From contig DJHM01000055.1 of NCBI GenBank assembly GCA_002433075.1, positions 1-64,000 on the forward strand: 64,000 nt of DNA. The letters run 5' to 3'. Positions 53,330-62,177 of the stretch are shown piece by piece. The translations under genes and the position numbers were made by a program. The notes below the pieces were generated by a model. The model searched no databases, was not told the DNA's origin, and saw only the letters and a list, made by a program, of their open reading frames with translations. The stretch is from Latescibacteria bacterium UBA6620 (GTDB lineage Bacteria > Latescibacterota > UBA2968). Numbering within the stretch: position 1 is the first letter of the stretch; each line of letters begins with the position of its first letter.

Positions 53330-54175
53330 GTGGAGGCACTGCAGAACCGGGGGGACACGAAAAGGCGCGCAAAGCGGTCCGGGAGCGATGTTGAAATAGC
53401 CTCCCCAACGGCTGGATGTTGGCTGTGGACGCTGGCGTTGGTCGTGCTTCTTTCGCTGCCTGCGGTCGGGCAGGTGAACATCGAGACCGTGCGGTCCCGA
53501 GCCGACTCGGTCGGCACAAAGGGCGTGTTGGAGTTCGGGCTGACCTTTCGAACGGGGAACGTGGACCTGTTCGAATTCGGCCCCTCATTCAGATTGGATC
53601 GGCTTTCGGCCCGATCCAGGCAATTGGTGATCTTGAACGGGGATCTGGGATGGGAAGGCGGTGAGCGCTTCACGAACAGCGCGCTCGGTCATCTGAGACA
53701 CGAGATAAGGACAGGCCACGCTCGGTTTGCTCCCGAGGCGTACGCGCAATTGAATTACGATCTTTCCCGCCGCCTTAAAATGAGAATGCTCGGCGGGCTC
53801 GGGGTGAGGGTTGGGTTTCGGAGACCGGGGATCCGGCAGTTCTTCGGGCTCTCGTACATGTTCGAGCACGAACGAAACGACCTGGTCCCGGGGGATCTTC
53901 ACCGAAGAACTACATCCACCCACCGGACGAGCGTCTATGTTTCGATTCTAACCAGGGAGTCAGCGGACTTCACGTACGCGGGTGTGATTTATCTCCAGCC
54001 GCGGCTTCCGAATTTCGACGATCTACGAATCCTTATCACGAGCCGTGTGGGCGTCGCAGTGACCGAGAGGGTCGATGTGGTGACAACAATGAGATTCAGG
54101 TTCGACGCTCGTCCACCGGTGGATGTGGGGAGGACGGACTTTCGTCTGATTTCAGGGCTCTCCATCGATTTCTGA
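53330..54175 (+). CDS. DUF481-like outer-membrane beta-barrel protein
   Basis: 281 residues if started at GTG 53330; the frame is open from 53249 and no start has a good Shine-Dalgarno, so the start is uncertain. A hydrophobic signal (LWTLALVVLLSLPAVGQ) is followed by amphipathic strands ending in aromatic residues (LEFGLTFRTGNVDLFEFGPSF, GGLGVRVGF, FGLSYMFEHERNDL, LISGLSIDF). The terminal Phe is typical of outer-membrane insertion. The pattern is that of DUF481/YdiY proteins. Divergent from the solute-binding gene. Confidence 0.7.
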   Translation: MEALQNRGDTKRRAKRSGSDVEIASPTAGCWLWTLALVVLLSLPAVGQVNIETVRSRADSVGTKGVLEFGLTFRTGNVDLFEFGPSFRLDRLSARSRQLVILNGDLGWEGGERFTNSALGHLRHEIRTGHARFAPEAYAQLNYDLSRRLKMRMLGGLGVRVGFRRPGIRQFFGLSYMFEHERNDLVPGDLHRRTTSTHRTSVYVSILTRESADFTYAGVIYLQPRLPNFDDLRILITSRVGVAVTERVDVVTTMRFRFDARPPVDVGRTDFRLISGLSIDF

Positions 54176-54185
54176 GGGATCAGGA

Positions 54186-55085
54186 TTGGATTCCAACACT
54201 CAATTTTTCGCACCCGATGCAGAGCTTGTGGTGGTTGCTGAAGGATACACGTTCACTGAGGGACCGGCGGTGGACGCCGCCGGCACGCTCTACTTCAGCG
54301 ACTGTCCCAATAATCGAATTTACGCTCTCAGCCCTGAGGGCCAGACGTCGGTATGGTTAGAGCCAAGCGGTCGAGCAAACGGCATGAATTTCGATCCGTC
54401 GGGGCGTCTCATTGCCTGTTGTGCCCAGGGCGAGGGCGGTCGCCGGTCGGTAATTCGGTTCGAGCCCGACGGGACGGAGACGGTACTGGCATCGACCTAC
54501 CATGGGAAGCGCCTGAACAGCCCGAACGATTTATGTTTCGACCCCGAAGGGAGACTCTACTTCACGGACCCACGGTACGGTGACCGGGGAGATTGCGAGC
54601 AGGATGCAATGGCCGTTTACCGGATCGAACACGACGGCACTCTCACGCGTGTTATCGCGGACCTGGAAATGCCGAACGGGATTGTGATGACTGACGATGG
54701 ACGAACGATGATCCTCGTCGACAATAACCCCGATGACTGGGGCGCCCGCAAGCTGATGGCCTACAGCCTGAGCGACGAAGGGGATTGGCTCCCGAAGGGA
54801 GAGATCCACGATTTTGCTCCTGGACGGGGCGGTGACGGCATGGTTCTGGACTGCGAGGGGAACGTATATGTGACCGCAGGCAGCGAGGAAGGCGCCGGCG
54901 TATACGTATTCTCATCTCACGGGGAACATCTCGCGTTCCTGGCCACGCCTGAAACTCCTGGGAACTGTACTTTCGGGGGTGATGGGATGCGGACTCTCTA
55001 CGTTACGGCGTCCTCGTCGGTTTATGCGATCGAAAACACGATACCGGGTGCGTTGGCGTTTCCAACGCCCTCAACCGGGAGGTGA
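54186..55085 (+). CDS. SMP-30/gluconolactonase-family protein
   Basis: 299 residues from TTG with AGGA close upstream. Six-bladed beta-propeller with the metal ligands expected in FTEGPAVDAAG (Glu), LNSPNDLCFDPEGRLYFTDP (Asn) and MPNGIVM / DGMVLDCEGNVYV (Asn, Asp). Enzymes of this family open sugar lactones such as glucono-1,5-lactone. It is the first of a run of sugar-metabolism genes (isomerase, two dehydrogenases). No signal peptide, so cytoplasmic. Confidence 0.92.
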   Translation: MDSNTQFFAPDAELVVVAEGYTFTEGPAVDAAGTLYFSDCPNNRIYALSPEGQTSVWLEPSGRANGMNFDPSGRLIACCAQGEGGRRSVIRFEPDGTETVLASTYHGKRLNSPNDLCFDPEGRLYFTDPRYGDRGDCEQDAMAVYRIEHDGTLTRVIADLEMPNGIVMTDDGRTMILVDNNPDDWGARKLMAYSLSDEGDWLPKGEIHDFAPGRGGDGMVLDCEGNVYVTAGSEEGAGVYVFSSHGEHLAFLATPETPGNCTFGGDGMRTLYVTASSSVYAIENTIPGALAFPTPSTGR

Positions 55086-55089
55086 AGCG

Positions 55090-55881
55090 GTGAAGATCGG
55101 TGTGACCCAGATCATTCTTAGTGACCTGTCTCTGGACGATACACTTGAGCTCTGTCAAGTCGCGGATTACGAGGTCATCGAACTGGTTTTCGGGGAAGGA
55201 CGCGATCCAGACGTGGCCATGAGCGACGATGAAATTCGCGGGGTGCGGGACCGGTGCGAACGGGCGGGGATAGAGATCGGTAGCTCGATCGGGTGGTATG
55301 CTGAGCGAGGGTGTTTCATTCACCCGGATCGTGCCGAGCGGGATCAAGGTATGAAGTGTCTGGTTCGCTCGATCGAGATCGCGAACACTCTCGGGGTGGA
55401 TGCCGTGCTTCTCCACCCCGGTCAGTTGACCGCCGAAGCGACGTACCGGGAGGCCTGGGACTGGATGGTAGGGGGGATGAAGGAGGTTGCGCCGTTCGCC
55501 GAAGAGAAAGGCGTGACAGTTGGGATCGAGAATGTATGGAACAAGTTCATTCTTTCTCCCCGCGAAGCGGGGGAGATCGTCGACGAGGTCGGTAGCGAAC
55601 GGATCGGCATCTACCTGGACACGGCCAACATGATGTTCTACGGATACCCCGAACACTGGATTCGGGGTCTGGGAAAGAAGATCGCACGGGTACATTTCAA
55701 AGATTTCGTTCGGAAGGATCGAGCCTTCGTCCCATTGATGGATGGAGACACTGACTGGGCGACCGTCGTCTCTGATCTTCGGAAGGTTGGTTACGATGGC
55801 CCCGTTATCCACGAGGTGGGTGGCGATCGAGAGCTCCAGATCGAAATGGCTGCGCGGATGCGCAAGATCGTGAGTCTGTAA
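55090..55881 (+). CDS. sugar phosphate isomerase/epimerase (xylose isomerase-like TIM barrel)
   Basis: 263 residues from GTG 55090, 8 bases after GGGAGG. AP-endonuclease-2-type TIM barrel with metal ligands in VTVGIENVWN (Glu), GIYLDTANMMFYGYP (Asp), ARVHFKDF (His) and GPVIHEVGG (Glu). The family includes hydroxypyruvate isomerase, inosose dehydratase and tagatose epimerases. It is one base from the next gene, so it is part of the sugar catabolic operon. Confidence 0.92.
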   Translation: MKIGVTQIILSDLSLDDTLELCQVADYEVIELVFGEGRDPDVAMSDDEIRGVRDRCERAGIEIGSSIGWYAERGCFIHPDRAERDQGMKCLVRSIEIANTLGVDAVLLHPGQLTAEATYREAWDWMVGGMKEVAPFAEEKGVTVGIENVWNKFILSPREAGEIVDEVGSERIGIYLDTANMMFYGYPEHWIRGLGKKIARVHFKDFVRKDRAFVPLMDGDTDWATVVSDLRKVGYDGPVIHEVGGDRELQIEMAARMRKIVSL

Positions 55882-55882
55882 G

Positions 55883-56938
55883 TTGCCCACGAAAAGACGA
55901 GTACTGACTGCGGATGGTGCGGGACGCATTGCCGTAATCGAGGACGAGGTGAAAGACCCTGGACCGGGCGAGATCGCCATCGAGGTTCGGGCCAGCATGG
56001 TGAGCCCGGGTTCGGAGCTGGGCAGGATTCCACAGCGCCGCACAAACCCGACCGACGCCGCACCGAGGAGCTTCGGTTACTCCAACGCGGGTGTCATCAC
56101 CGCGTGCGGTTCCGGTGTCGAAGGGCTGGAGCCCGGTGTTCGCGTGGCCTGTATGGGGGGTGGCTATGCGGAGCACGCTACCCACGCAGTTGTTCCTCAG
56201 AATCTGGCGGTGCCGATCCCCGTTGGTGTGTCGGATGAAGATGCGTCTTCGATTCATCTCGTCGCGACGGCACTGAACGCTGTTCGGCGTATGGTCCCCG
56301 AAATCGGAGAGTATGTGGCCGTCGTCGGGCTCGGGCTCGTGGGTCAGTTTTCCCTGCAGTGGGCTCGGGCCTCGGGGTGTCACGTCATGGGGATCGATCG
56401 GATGGGGCTCCGGCTCCAGATCGCGGAAGCCTGCGGCACGGGGGACCTGGTGAACGCGTCCGAACAGGACCCGAGGGAGTTAATCGGGGAGTTCACCCGA
56501 GGTCGCGGATTGGACGCCGGGATCATCGCTTTCGGCGGAGACGGGACGGGAGCGCTCGTTCTGCTGGCGGACTGCGTCAAGCGGGCACCGGATACGCATC
56601 GGATGGGACGTGTGGTCATTGTGGGTGGCGCCCGTATCGATCATGTTTTTGCGGCGGCGCTCGGGAATCTGGATGTTCGGTCGGCCGCCCGGACAGGGCC
56701 AGGCTACCACGATGAGGCGTGGGAAAAAGGGGCTGACTATGCACCAGTTTTCGTGCGTTGGGACACACGGCGCAATCTGGAGGAGTGCCTTCGATTCATG
56801 GCGAGCGGGCACATTCAAGTAGATTCAATGATCACGCACCGGGTGTCTCTGGATGATGCGCCCGATGCGTGCGAGATACTCATCCAGACGCCGACCGAGG
56901 CACTCGGCGTCGTTTTCCTTCCTGGTGGAGGATCCTGA
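55883..56938 (+). CDS. medium-chain dehydrogenase, zinc-ligand-less
   Basis: 351 residues from TTG, directly after the isomerase. GroES-like N-terminal domain with VKDPGPGEIAIEVRASMVSPGSELG, where the catalytic-zinc Cys of alcohol dehydrogenases is Ser/Gly and no structural Cys cluster exists. The NAD(P) domain reads VAVVGLGLVGQFSLQWARASG, MGIDRMG and GRVVIVGG. Such bchC/Idh-like enzymes often pair with Gfo/Idh/MocA oxidoreductases, and one follows here with a one-base overlap (TGATG). Confidence 0.9.
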   Translation: MPTKRRVLTADGAGRIAVIEDEVKDPGPGEIAIEVRASMVSPGSELGRIPQRRTNPTDAAPRSFGYSNAGVITACGSGVEGLEPGVRVACMGGGYAEHATHAVVPQNLAVPIPVGVSDEDASSIHLVATALNAVRRMVPEIGEYVAVVGLGLVGQFSLQWARASGCHVMGIDRMGLRLQIAEACGTGDLVNASEQDPRELIGEFTRGRGLDAGIIAFGGDGTGALVLLADCVKRAPDTHRMGRVVIVGGARIDHVFAAALGNLDVRSAARTGPGYHDEAWEKGADYAPVFVRWDTRRNLEECLRFMASGHIQVDSMITHRVSLDDAPDACEILIQTPTEALGVVFLPGGGS

Positions 56939-58017
56939 TGGCGGACTACAAGGCTTGTGCAATTGGACGTACCGGCGGAGGTGACTTCGGCCATGGGTTA
57001 CATACCTGCTACAAAGATGTCGATCAAGTCACGCTTGTTGCGGTTTCGGATGAGGATGAGGAAGGGCGTGAGGCCGCCCGCGTGGACGCTGGCGCCGAGC
57101 GATCCTATGCCGACTACAGAGAGATGCTGGAGAAGGAGAAGCCGGACATCGTAAGCGTCTGTCCACGGTGGGTCGACTGTCACGAGGAGATGGTGCTCGC
57201 CAGTCTGGGGGCGGGCGCCTACGTCTACTGCGAGAAACCGCTGGCGTCTGACCTCGCGTCGGCCGATCGAATCTGCGAGGCGGTCGAGAAGACCGGCCGG
57301 AAGGTGGCGATCGCGCATCAGGCCGTTTATCTCCCGCAGATCCAGCGGATCAAGGCGATGATTGAAGAAGGGCGAATTGGTGATGTGGTTTCGATCTACA
57401 GTGCTGGGAAATGCGATCGTCGCGGTGGTGGCGAAGACATGATGGTGCTGGGCACTCACACTTTCAATCTCATGCGATACTTCGTGGGTGACGTCGCGTG
57501 GATGTTCGCCCGGGTGACGCAGGGTGGGCGCGACATTGAACCTGCTGACGTGTGTGAAGCGGGCGAACCGATCGGCCCGATTGCGGGAGATCGAGTTCAC
57601 AGCTTTTTCGCGTTTGAATCGGGTGTCACCGCGACATTCGAATCGAGGGCGAGGCAGACTCGGGGTGGGCGCCCCTACGGCGTAGAGTTGATCGGTTCAG
57701 AGGGACGCATTGCTTTCAACGCTTCTGCTAATGAGGCAACCATCCTGGAGGATGAGGCTTTCACACCCTGGGCGGAACAGGAACGGAAGGATCTGGAATT
57801 CGAACTTGCGCCATTAATGGATGGGAACCGACTGGCCATCCTGAGCCTCTTGGATAGCATCGAGAAAGGTACGCAGCCCTGTTCGAGTGCGTTCGATGCA
57901 AGAGCGGCGCTTGAAATGATTGTCGGTGCCTACGCATCGCAGATCGCCCGAGGCCGAGTCGAACTTCCCCTAGCGGACCGGACACATCCGCTGGATCGCC
58001 TTAAGGGCGCATCGTGA
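56938..58017 (+). CDS. Gfo/Idh/MocA oxidoreductase
   Basis: 359 residues. NAD-binding start ACAIGRTGGGDFGHGLHTC, AVSDEDE, IVSVCPRW, and the catalytic VYCEKPLASD. The C-terminal domain carries MMVLGTHTFNLMRYFVGD with the family His. It overlaps both neighbours and continues the sugar operon; together with the MDR and isomerase genes it may run an oxidation, isomerisation and reduction cycle on a sugar or inositol. Confidence 0.93.
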   Translation: MADYKACAIGRTGGGDFGHGLHTCYKDVDQVTLVAVSDEDEEGREAARVDAGAERSYADYREMLEKEKPDIVSVCPRWVDCHEEMVLASLGAGAYVYCEKPLASDLASADRICEAVEKTGRKVAIAHQAVYLPQIQRIKAMIEEGRIGDVVSIYSAGKCDRRGGGEDMMVLGTHTFNLMRYFVGDVAWMFARVTQGGRDIEPADVCEAGEPIGPIAGDRVHSFFAFESGVTATFESRARQTRGGRPYGVELIGSEGRIAFNASANEATILEDEAFTPWAEQERKDLEFELAPLMDGNRLAILSLLDSIEKGTQPCSSAFDARAALEMIVGAYASQIARGRVELPLADRTHPLDRLKGAS

Positions 58018-58976
58018 GTCTCAAAGTCGATCGTGATATCCGGGCTGAACTGGGGTCTCCAACGCTGATCGCAGGGTGGCCTGGCATGGGGAGCGTAGGA
58101 GTCGGGGCGGTGAATTATCTCCGCCGATCGCTCGAGGGCGAAGCGTGTGCCCACGTCGACCTCAGGTCCTACTTCTCTCCCGACATGGTGGTTGTGGAAG
58201 ACGGGTTGGCTCGGTTCCCCGATGTCCCTTCGCACGTGTTTTATCACGTCCCGGGGCTGGACCTGATTTTATTCGAAAGCGAAGCGCAGGTACCGGGGGA
58301 GGGTGGCACCTCTATGCTGAATGAGGTGCTCGATTTCGCTCAAGAGCTGAAAATTTCCGCGATCTACACAGCAGCAGCTCTTGCTGTGCCGATGAGTCAC
58401 ACAGACGACGTACAGGTCGTCGGAGTTTCGAACACGGAGGGCATGCGCGATACGTTAAATCACTACGATGTGGATCTACTGGAGCAGGGACACGTATCCG
58501 GTCTCAACGGGTTGTTGCTGGGCTTTGCCGCCCTTCGAGACATTCCGGCCTCGTGTCTGCTGGCTACGATGCCCCATCACGTGATCCAGATGCCCAATCC
58601 TCGCGCCTCGAGGGAGATTGTGAGGGTCCTCCAGGGTATCCTGGATGTGGAGGTGGATCTGAGCGAGCTGGATGAGGCTGTCGATCAAATGGGAAAGGTC
58701 CTGAGCGAGATCGAGGAGAAAATCCGATCGACGTTCTCGAGCATGCAAGAACCCGAATCGGACGAACTCAGCGAACTTCAAATGGTTGACGAGGAGCAGG
58801 TTCCCCAGTATGTGATGGAGAAAATCGAACGCTTATTCGTGATGGTCAGCCAGGCTGGAAGCGTCGGACAGGCGCGCGAGACCGCGGCCGAATTGAAGCT
58901 GGAGCTGGACAAGTGGAGCCTGTACGCCTACTACGAAGATCGCTTTCTCAATCTCTTCAGGGAGAATCCAGAGTAA
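58014..58976 (+). CDS. PAC2-family (proteasome assembly chaperone 2-like) protein
   Basis: 320 residues; GTG overlaps the upstream stop (GTGA). PAC2 core: SPTLIAGWPGMGSVGVGAVNYL, HVFYHVPGLDLILFESEAQVP, ISAIYTAAALAVPMSH, GHVSGLNGLLLGFAAL and CLLATMPHHVIQMPNPRAS, then a C-terminal helical tail (about residues 205-320) with heptad-like acidic segments. Homologues chaperone proteasome assembly in archaea and eukaryotes and occur in actinobacteria. Its place in a sugar operon is unexplained. A hairpin follows. Confidence 0.9.
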   Translation: MSLKVDRDIRAELGSPTLIAGWPGMGSVGVGAVNYLRRSLEGEACAHVDLRSYFSPDMVVVEDGLARFPDVPSHVFYHVPGLDLILFESEAQVPGEGGTSMLNEVLDFAQELKISAIYTAAALAVPMSHTDDVQVVGVSNTEGMRDTLNHYDVDLLEQGHVSGLNGLLLGFAALRDIPASCLLATMPHHVIQMPNPRASREIVRVLQGILDVEVDLSELDEAVDQMGKVLSEIEEKIRSTFSSMQEPESDELSELQMVDEEQVPQYVMEKIERLFVMVSQAGSVGQARETAAELKLELDKWSLYAYYEDRFLNLFRENPE

Positions 58977-59013
58977 TCTCGCGGGAATCAATCTTCCATA
59001 GAAGTCGCGAGGC

Positions 59014-59035
59014 GGCCCCGACATCAGTCGGGGCC
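59014..59035 (+). terminator. GC-rich hairpin, weak terminator
   Basis: GGCCCCGAC and GTCGGGGCC form a perfect 9-bp stem with loop ATCA; a T-rich stretch (GTTGTGTTTCT) follows rather than a clean T tract. It lies after the PAC2 gene. Confidence 0.6.
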
Positions 59036-59055
59036 CGTTGTGTTTCTGAATCCTC

Positions 59056-59084
59056 TTGCACGGGGTTCGGGCCAGCGCTAAGTT
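59056..59084 (+). promoter_or_regulatory. candidate promoter of threonine aldolase operon
   Basis: TTGCAC (59056-59061), 17 bases, TAAGTT (59079-59084), 45 bases before the ATG and just after the hairpin. Confidence 0.4.
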
Positions 59085-59129
59085 TTGATGTTTCCAGCAT
59101 TTGCGAGACGTTCAGAACAAGGAGTGTGT

Positions 59130-60188
59130 ATGTCTGCTGTAAAGATTGATCTGTATAGTGACACCTCGACCATGCCCACACCGGCTATGCGGTCCTACAT
59201 GTGCGAAGCTGAGGTTGGCGACGAACAGAAGATGGAAGACCCAACTGTGAACGCACTCCAGGCGCACGTTGCGGAGCTCACGGGGAAGGAAGCCGCACTG
59301 TTTATGCCCTCGGGGACCATGTGCAACCAGATTGCGATCGCTGTCCATTGTGGGCCCGGTGATCTCATCCTGCTGGACCGAACGGCCCACCCGCTTATTT
59401 CAGAGTCCGGGGGGGCGGCGGTGCTGGCCAGCGCGACGATGTATCCGATCGACGGTGAGGACGGACAGTTCACTCCCGAACAGGTCGCACAGATTATCGA
59501 ACCGCCCACGAGATACAAACCAACTTTTCGCCTTGTCTCGATCGAACAGACGACGAACAAGCCGGGGGGGAAGATCTGGGATCTCGATCAGATCCGTGCA
59601 GTTGCGGACGTTGCCCGTGAACGGGGTGCCAACCTACACATGGACGGAGCCCGTTTGCTTAATGCGGTGGTCGCGACAGGGATTCCGGCCTCCGACTACT
59701 CGGAGCCTTTCGATTCAGTCTGGATCGATCTGAGCAAGGGCCTCGGTGCGCCGGTAGGGGGCGTTCTGGCCGGTTCGCAGGACTTCATCGATCAGGCGTG
59801 GCAGTGGAAGCAGCGAATCGGAGGGGCGATGCGCCAGGCCGGGATCGTCGCAGCAGCTGGTCTGTATGCGCTCCAGCACCACGTAGAGAGAATGGCTGAA
59901 GATCACGCGAATGCCAAGCGATTGGCCGAAGGAATCTCCGGGGCCCCAGGGATCGAGATCGACCCCACGGATGTGGAGACGAACATGGTTCGGTTCGATA
60001 TCGTCGGACTCGGGATGGCATCTTCTGAGTTTGTCGACGCCTTGATCGAGCAGCACGGCGTGCGAGTGAGTGCACCCGGCCCAACGTTTGTCCGAGCGAT
60101 ACCGCATCTGGGCATCAGCGAGGCGGATATCGACGAGGCGGTCGATGCGATTCGAAACCTGACGACCAAGCTGAGCGAGGCGGCATGA
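59130..60188 (+). CDS. low-specificity threonine aldolase-like PLP enzyme
   Basis: 352 residues from ATG 59130, preceded by AGGAG; an earlier in-frame ATG lacks a site. Fold-type I PLP enzyme with LYSDTSTMPTPAM (the family's D-T-x-T start), FMPSGTMCNQIA for the phosphate, LHMDGARL with Asp172, and Schiff-base Lys203 in VWIDLSKGLGAPVGG. It cleaves threonine or beta-hydroxy amino acids to glycine and an aldehyde. It overlaps the next oxidoreductase gene by 4 bases, which could reduce or oxidise the aldehyde-derived product. Confidence 0.92.
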   Translation: MSAVKIDLYSDTSTMPTPAMRSYMCEAEVGDEQKMEDPTVNALQAHVAELTGKEAALFMPSGTMCNQIAIAVHCGPGDLILLDRTAHPLISESGGAAVLASATMYPIDGEDGQFTPEQVAQIIEPPTRYKPTFRLVSIEQTTNKPGGKIWDLDQIRAVADVARERGANLHMDGARLLNAVVATGIPASDYSEPFDSVWIDLSKGLGAPVGGVLAGSQDFIDQAWQWKQRIGGAMRQAGIVAAAGLYALQHHVERMAEDHANAKRLAEGISGAPGIEIDPTDVETNMVRFDIVGLGMASSEFVDALIEQHGVRVSAPGPTFVRAIPHLGISEADIDEAVDAIRNLTTKLSEAA

Positions 60189-61333
60189 AGACCTACCGGG
60201 TTGCCATCCTCGGGTGTCGTGGGCGAGGAACCGCTGCTGCACGGTCGTACCACGCCCACCCAAGGACCGAGATCGTCGGTCTCTGTGATCTCGTACCCGA
60301 ATTGCTGGAAACCTTGGGGGACGAGCTTTCGGTAGAGGCTCGATACGACGACTTCGATCGTATGATCCGGGAGGAAGCGCCGGACATCGTGGCGATTCCG
60401 GTGGCGACTCAGCTTCACTACGAGTTGGGCATGGCCGTCCTTGAGCACGGTGTCCATATCGATGTCGAGAAGCCGATCTGCACGACCCTGGAGCAGGCCG
60501 ACAAGCTGGTGGCCAAGGCAGCCGAGAAGGACGTCAGAATTGCGGTACATCACCAGGGGAGGACGGGTGTTCCCATGCGTGCCGTCGCAGAGGCCTATCG
60601 AAGCGGTGCGATTGGCGAGCTGCGCTATGTACACGCAAGTGGGAAGGGCTACTACGGCGGGTACGGATTGCTCAACATCGGCACACATTCCTTGAACGCG
60701 ATGATGGAGCTGACGGGATCGTGCCATTCGGTCACGGCACTCGGCAGGACGGGCGGCCACACCACTGGCCCCGCAGATGTGGTTCCTTCGCCGAATGGCA
60801 TGGGCACGATGGCCGGAGAATACCTGACCGCCACCCTTGCGTTCGACGGAAACCACACAGGCACGCTCTTGCAACATCGATTTTCGAAAGTCGATATATC
60901 CGCCTACTCGTGCGAATTCTACGGAACGGAAGGCCGACTGTTCTGGGGCAGTCGGTCGGCGGGGATCCTGCGTGTGCCCAGCGATGTTCCCGGGGGCAAG
61001 GCCTGGGAACCCCTTCCGCTCGTTAACCCGGACGGTTACGACCCGGAATCCTCGGCCGCGGCAGACGACTACGGCTATGTTGACGAGTATGTGAACGCTC
61101 TGGACGAGGACCGGCCGCATCGATGTAGCGGCGAAGTCGGACGGCACGTGCTGGAAATCATCATGGGAATCTTCGAGTCTGTGGCTACCGGGAAGCGAGT
61201 CGATCTGCCTCAGCTCTTGCGATCGCATCCACTTCCCCCGTGGCGCGAGGCGGCCGGACATGGACCGACGCCTGACATGCCCACGCCCTATTGGGACTGG
61301 CTCGCCGCGGAAGACGAACGACAAGGACAATAG
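60185..61333 (+). CDS. Gfo/Idh/MocA oxidoreductase
   Basis: 382 residues; ATGA overlap with the aldolase gene. NAD-binding start VAILGCRGRGTAAARSY (glycine loop with Arg), LCDLVPE, VAIPVATQLHYE, and the catalytic HIDVEKPICTTL. The C-terminal domain contains YGLLNIGTHSLNAMMEL and a long tail ending PTPYWDWL. Fifth member of the family in the window. Confidence 0.93.
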   Translation: MKTYRVAILGCRGRGTAAARSYHAHPRTEIVGLCDLVPELLETLGDELSVEARYDDFDRMIREEAPDIVAIPVATQLHYELGMAVLEHGVHIDVEKPICTTLEQADKLVAKAAEKDVRIAVHHQGRTGVPMRAVAEAYRSGAIGELRYVHASGKGYYGGYGLLNIGTHSLNAMMELTGSCHSVTALGRTGGHTTGPADVVPSPNGMGTMAGEYLTATLAFDGNHTGTLLQHRFSKVDISAYSCEFYGTEGRLFWGSRSAGILRVPSDVPGGKAWEPLPLVNPDGYDPESSAAADDYGYVDEYVNALDEDRPHRCSGEVGRHVLEIIMGIFESVATGKRVDLPQLLRSHPLPPWREAAGHGPTPDMPTPYWDWLAAEDERQGQ

Positions 61334-61342
61334 AGGAACAGA

Positions 61343-62161
61343 ATGTTTCGCGAGTCGTTCAATGGCACAAACAAGAAAATCTTCTGGCAGGAGCTCTGGC
61401 GCCACGAGTTCGAGGACGCGCTGATCAGGGATCCTGTTGTGATCGTCCCCGTTGGCTCGATCGAACAGCACGGTCCTCATTGTCCGATGGATGTGGACAT
61501 CGCAGGACCGTTCTACATGGCAGTCGAGACGGCGCGGCGCGTAAACGACTTTCCCGTGATTGTTGCGCCTCCCATCTGGTCGGGGTTTACCCATTACAAC
61601 ATGGGATTCCCTGGAACGATCAGCCTCCGAATCGAGACTTTCCTGAATCTGGTGGGTGACGTTTGTCGCAGCATTCACGCGAACGGGTTTCATAGAATCG
61701 TGCTCGTGAATGGACATGGGGGCAACGATGCGCCGATCCGCGTCGTTCGCGATACGGTGTCCGAGGAGGATGTCTTCGTCGTTGCTTTCAGCTGGTGGCA
61801 GATGGTGGCAGACAAGATGCTGGCCCTGGGTGAGACCGATGATGGCAGTGTGGGCCACGGAGGCGAGTGGGAAACATCCGTCATGCTGCACCTGAGAGCA
61901 CACCTGGTCTATCAGGCGCGAATCAACGCCGATCGGTTTCCGAATCCGTTCAGTCCGGAGATTCAGTCCTTCGCCCGTTTCTCCGAGCGCCGTCGGGACA
62001 CCGCGGAGGATACGGGGACCATGGGCGACGCCAGGGCAGCTTCCTTGGAAAAGGGCCAGAAGATTTTCGAAGTCGCTGTGGATCGACTGACGCAGCTGGT
62101 GACGGAGTTCCACCAGGTGCCCCCGAGAACCTACCGCCAGTTCGGGTCGCATTGTGAATAG
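61343..62161 (+). CDS. creatininase-family amidohydrolase
   Basis: 272 residues, with GAGGAACAG before the ATG. Metal-binding motifs: VPVGSIEQHGPHCPMDVD (Glu, His, Asp), VLVNGHGGNDAP (His) and VGHGGEWETSVML (Glu). The family includes creatinine amidohydrolase, MftE-like peptidases and FAPy deformylases, all dinuclear metal amide hydrolases. It is close behind the oxidoreductase and probably ends the catabolic operon. Confidence 0.92.
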   Translation: MFRESFNGTNKKIFWQELWRHEFEDALIRDPVVIVPVGSIEQHGPHCPMDVDIAGPFYMAVETARRVNDFPVIVAPPIWSGFTHYNMGFPGTISLRIETFLNLVGDVCRSIHANGFHRIVLVNGHGGNDAPIRVVRDTVSEEDVFVVAFSWWQMVADKMLALGETDDGSVGHGGEWETSVMLHLRAHLVYQARINADRFPNPFSPEIQSFARFSERRRDTAEDTGTMGDARAASLEKGQKIFEVAVDRLTQLVTEFHQVPPRTYRQFGSHCE

Positions 62162-62177
62162 CTCCAGGAGATACATC

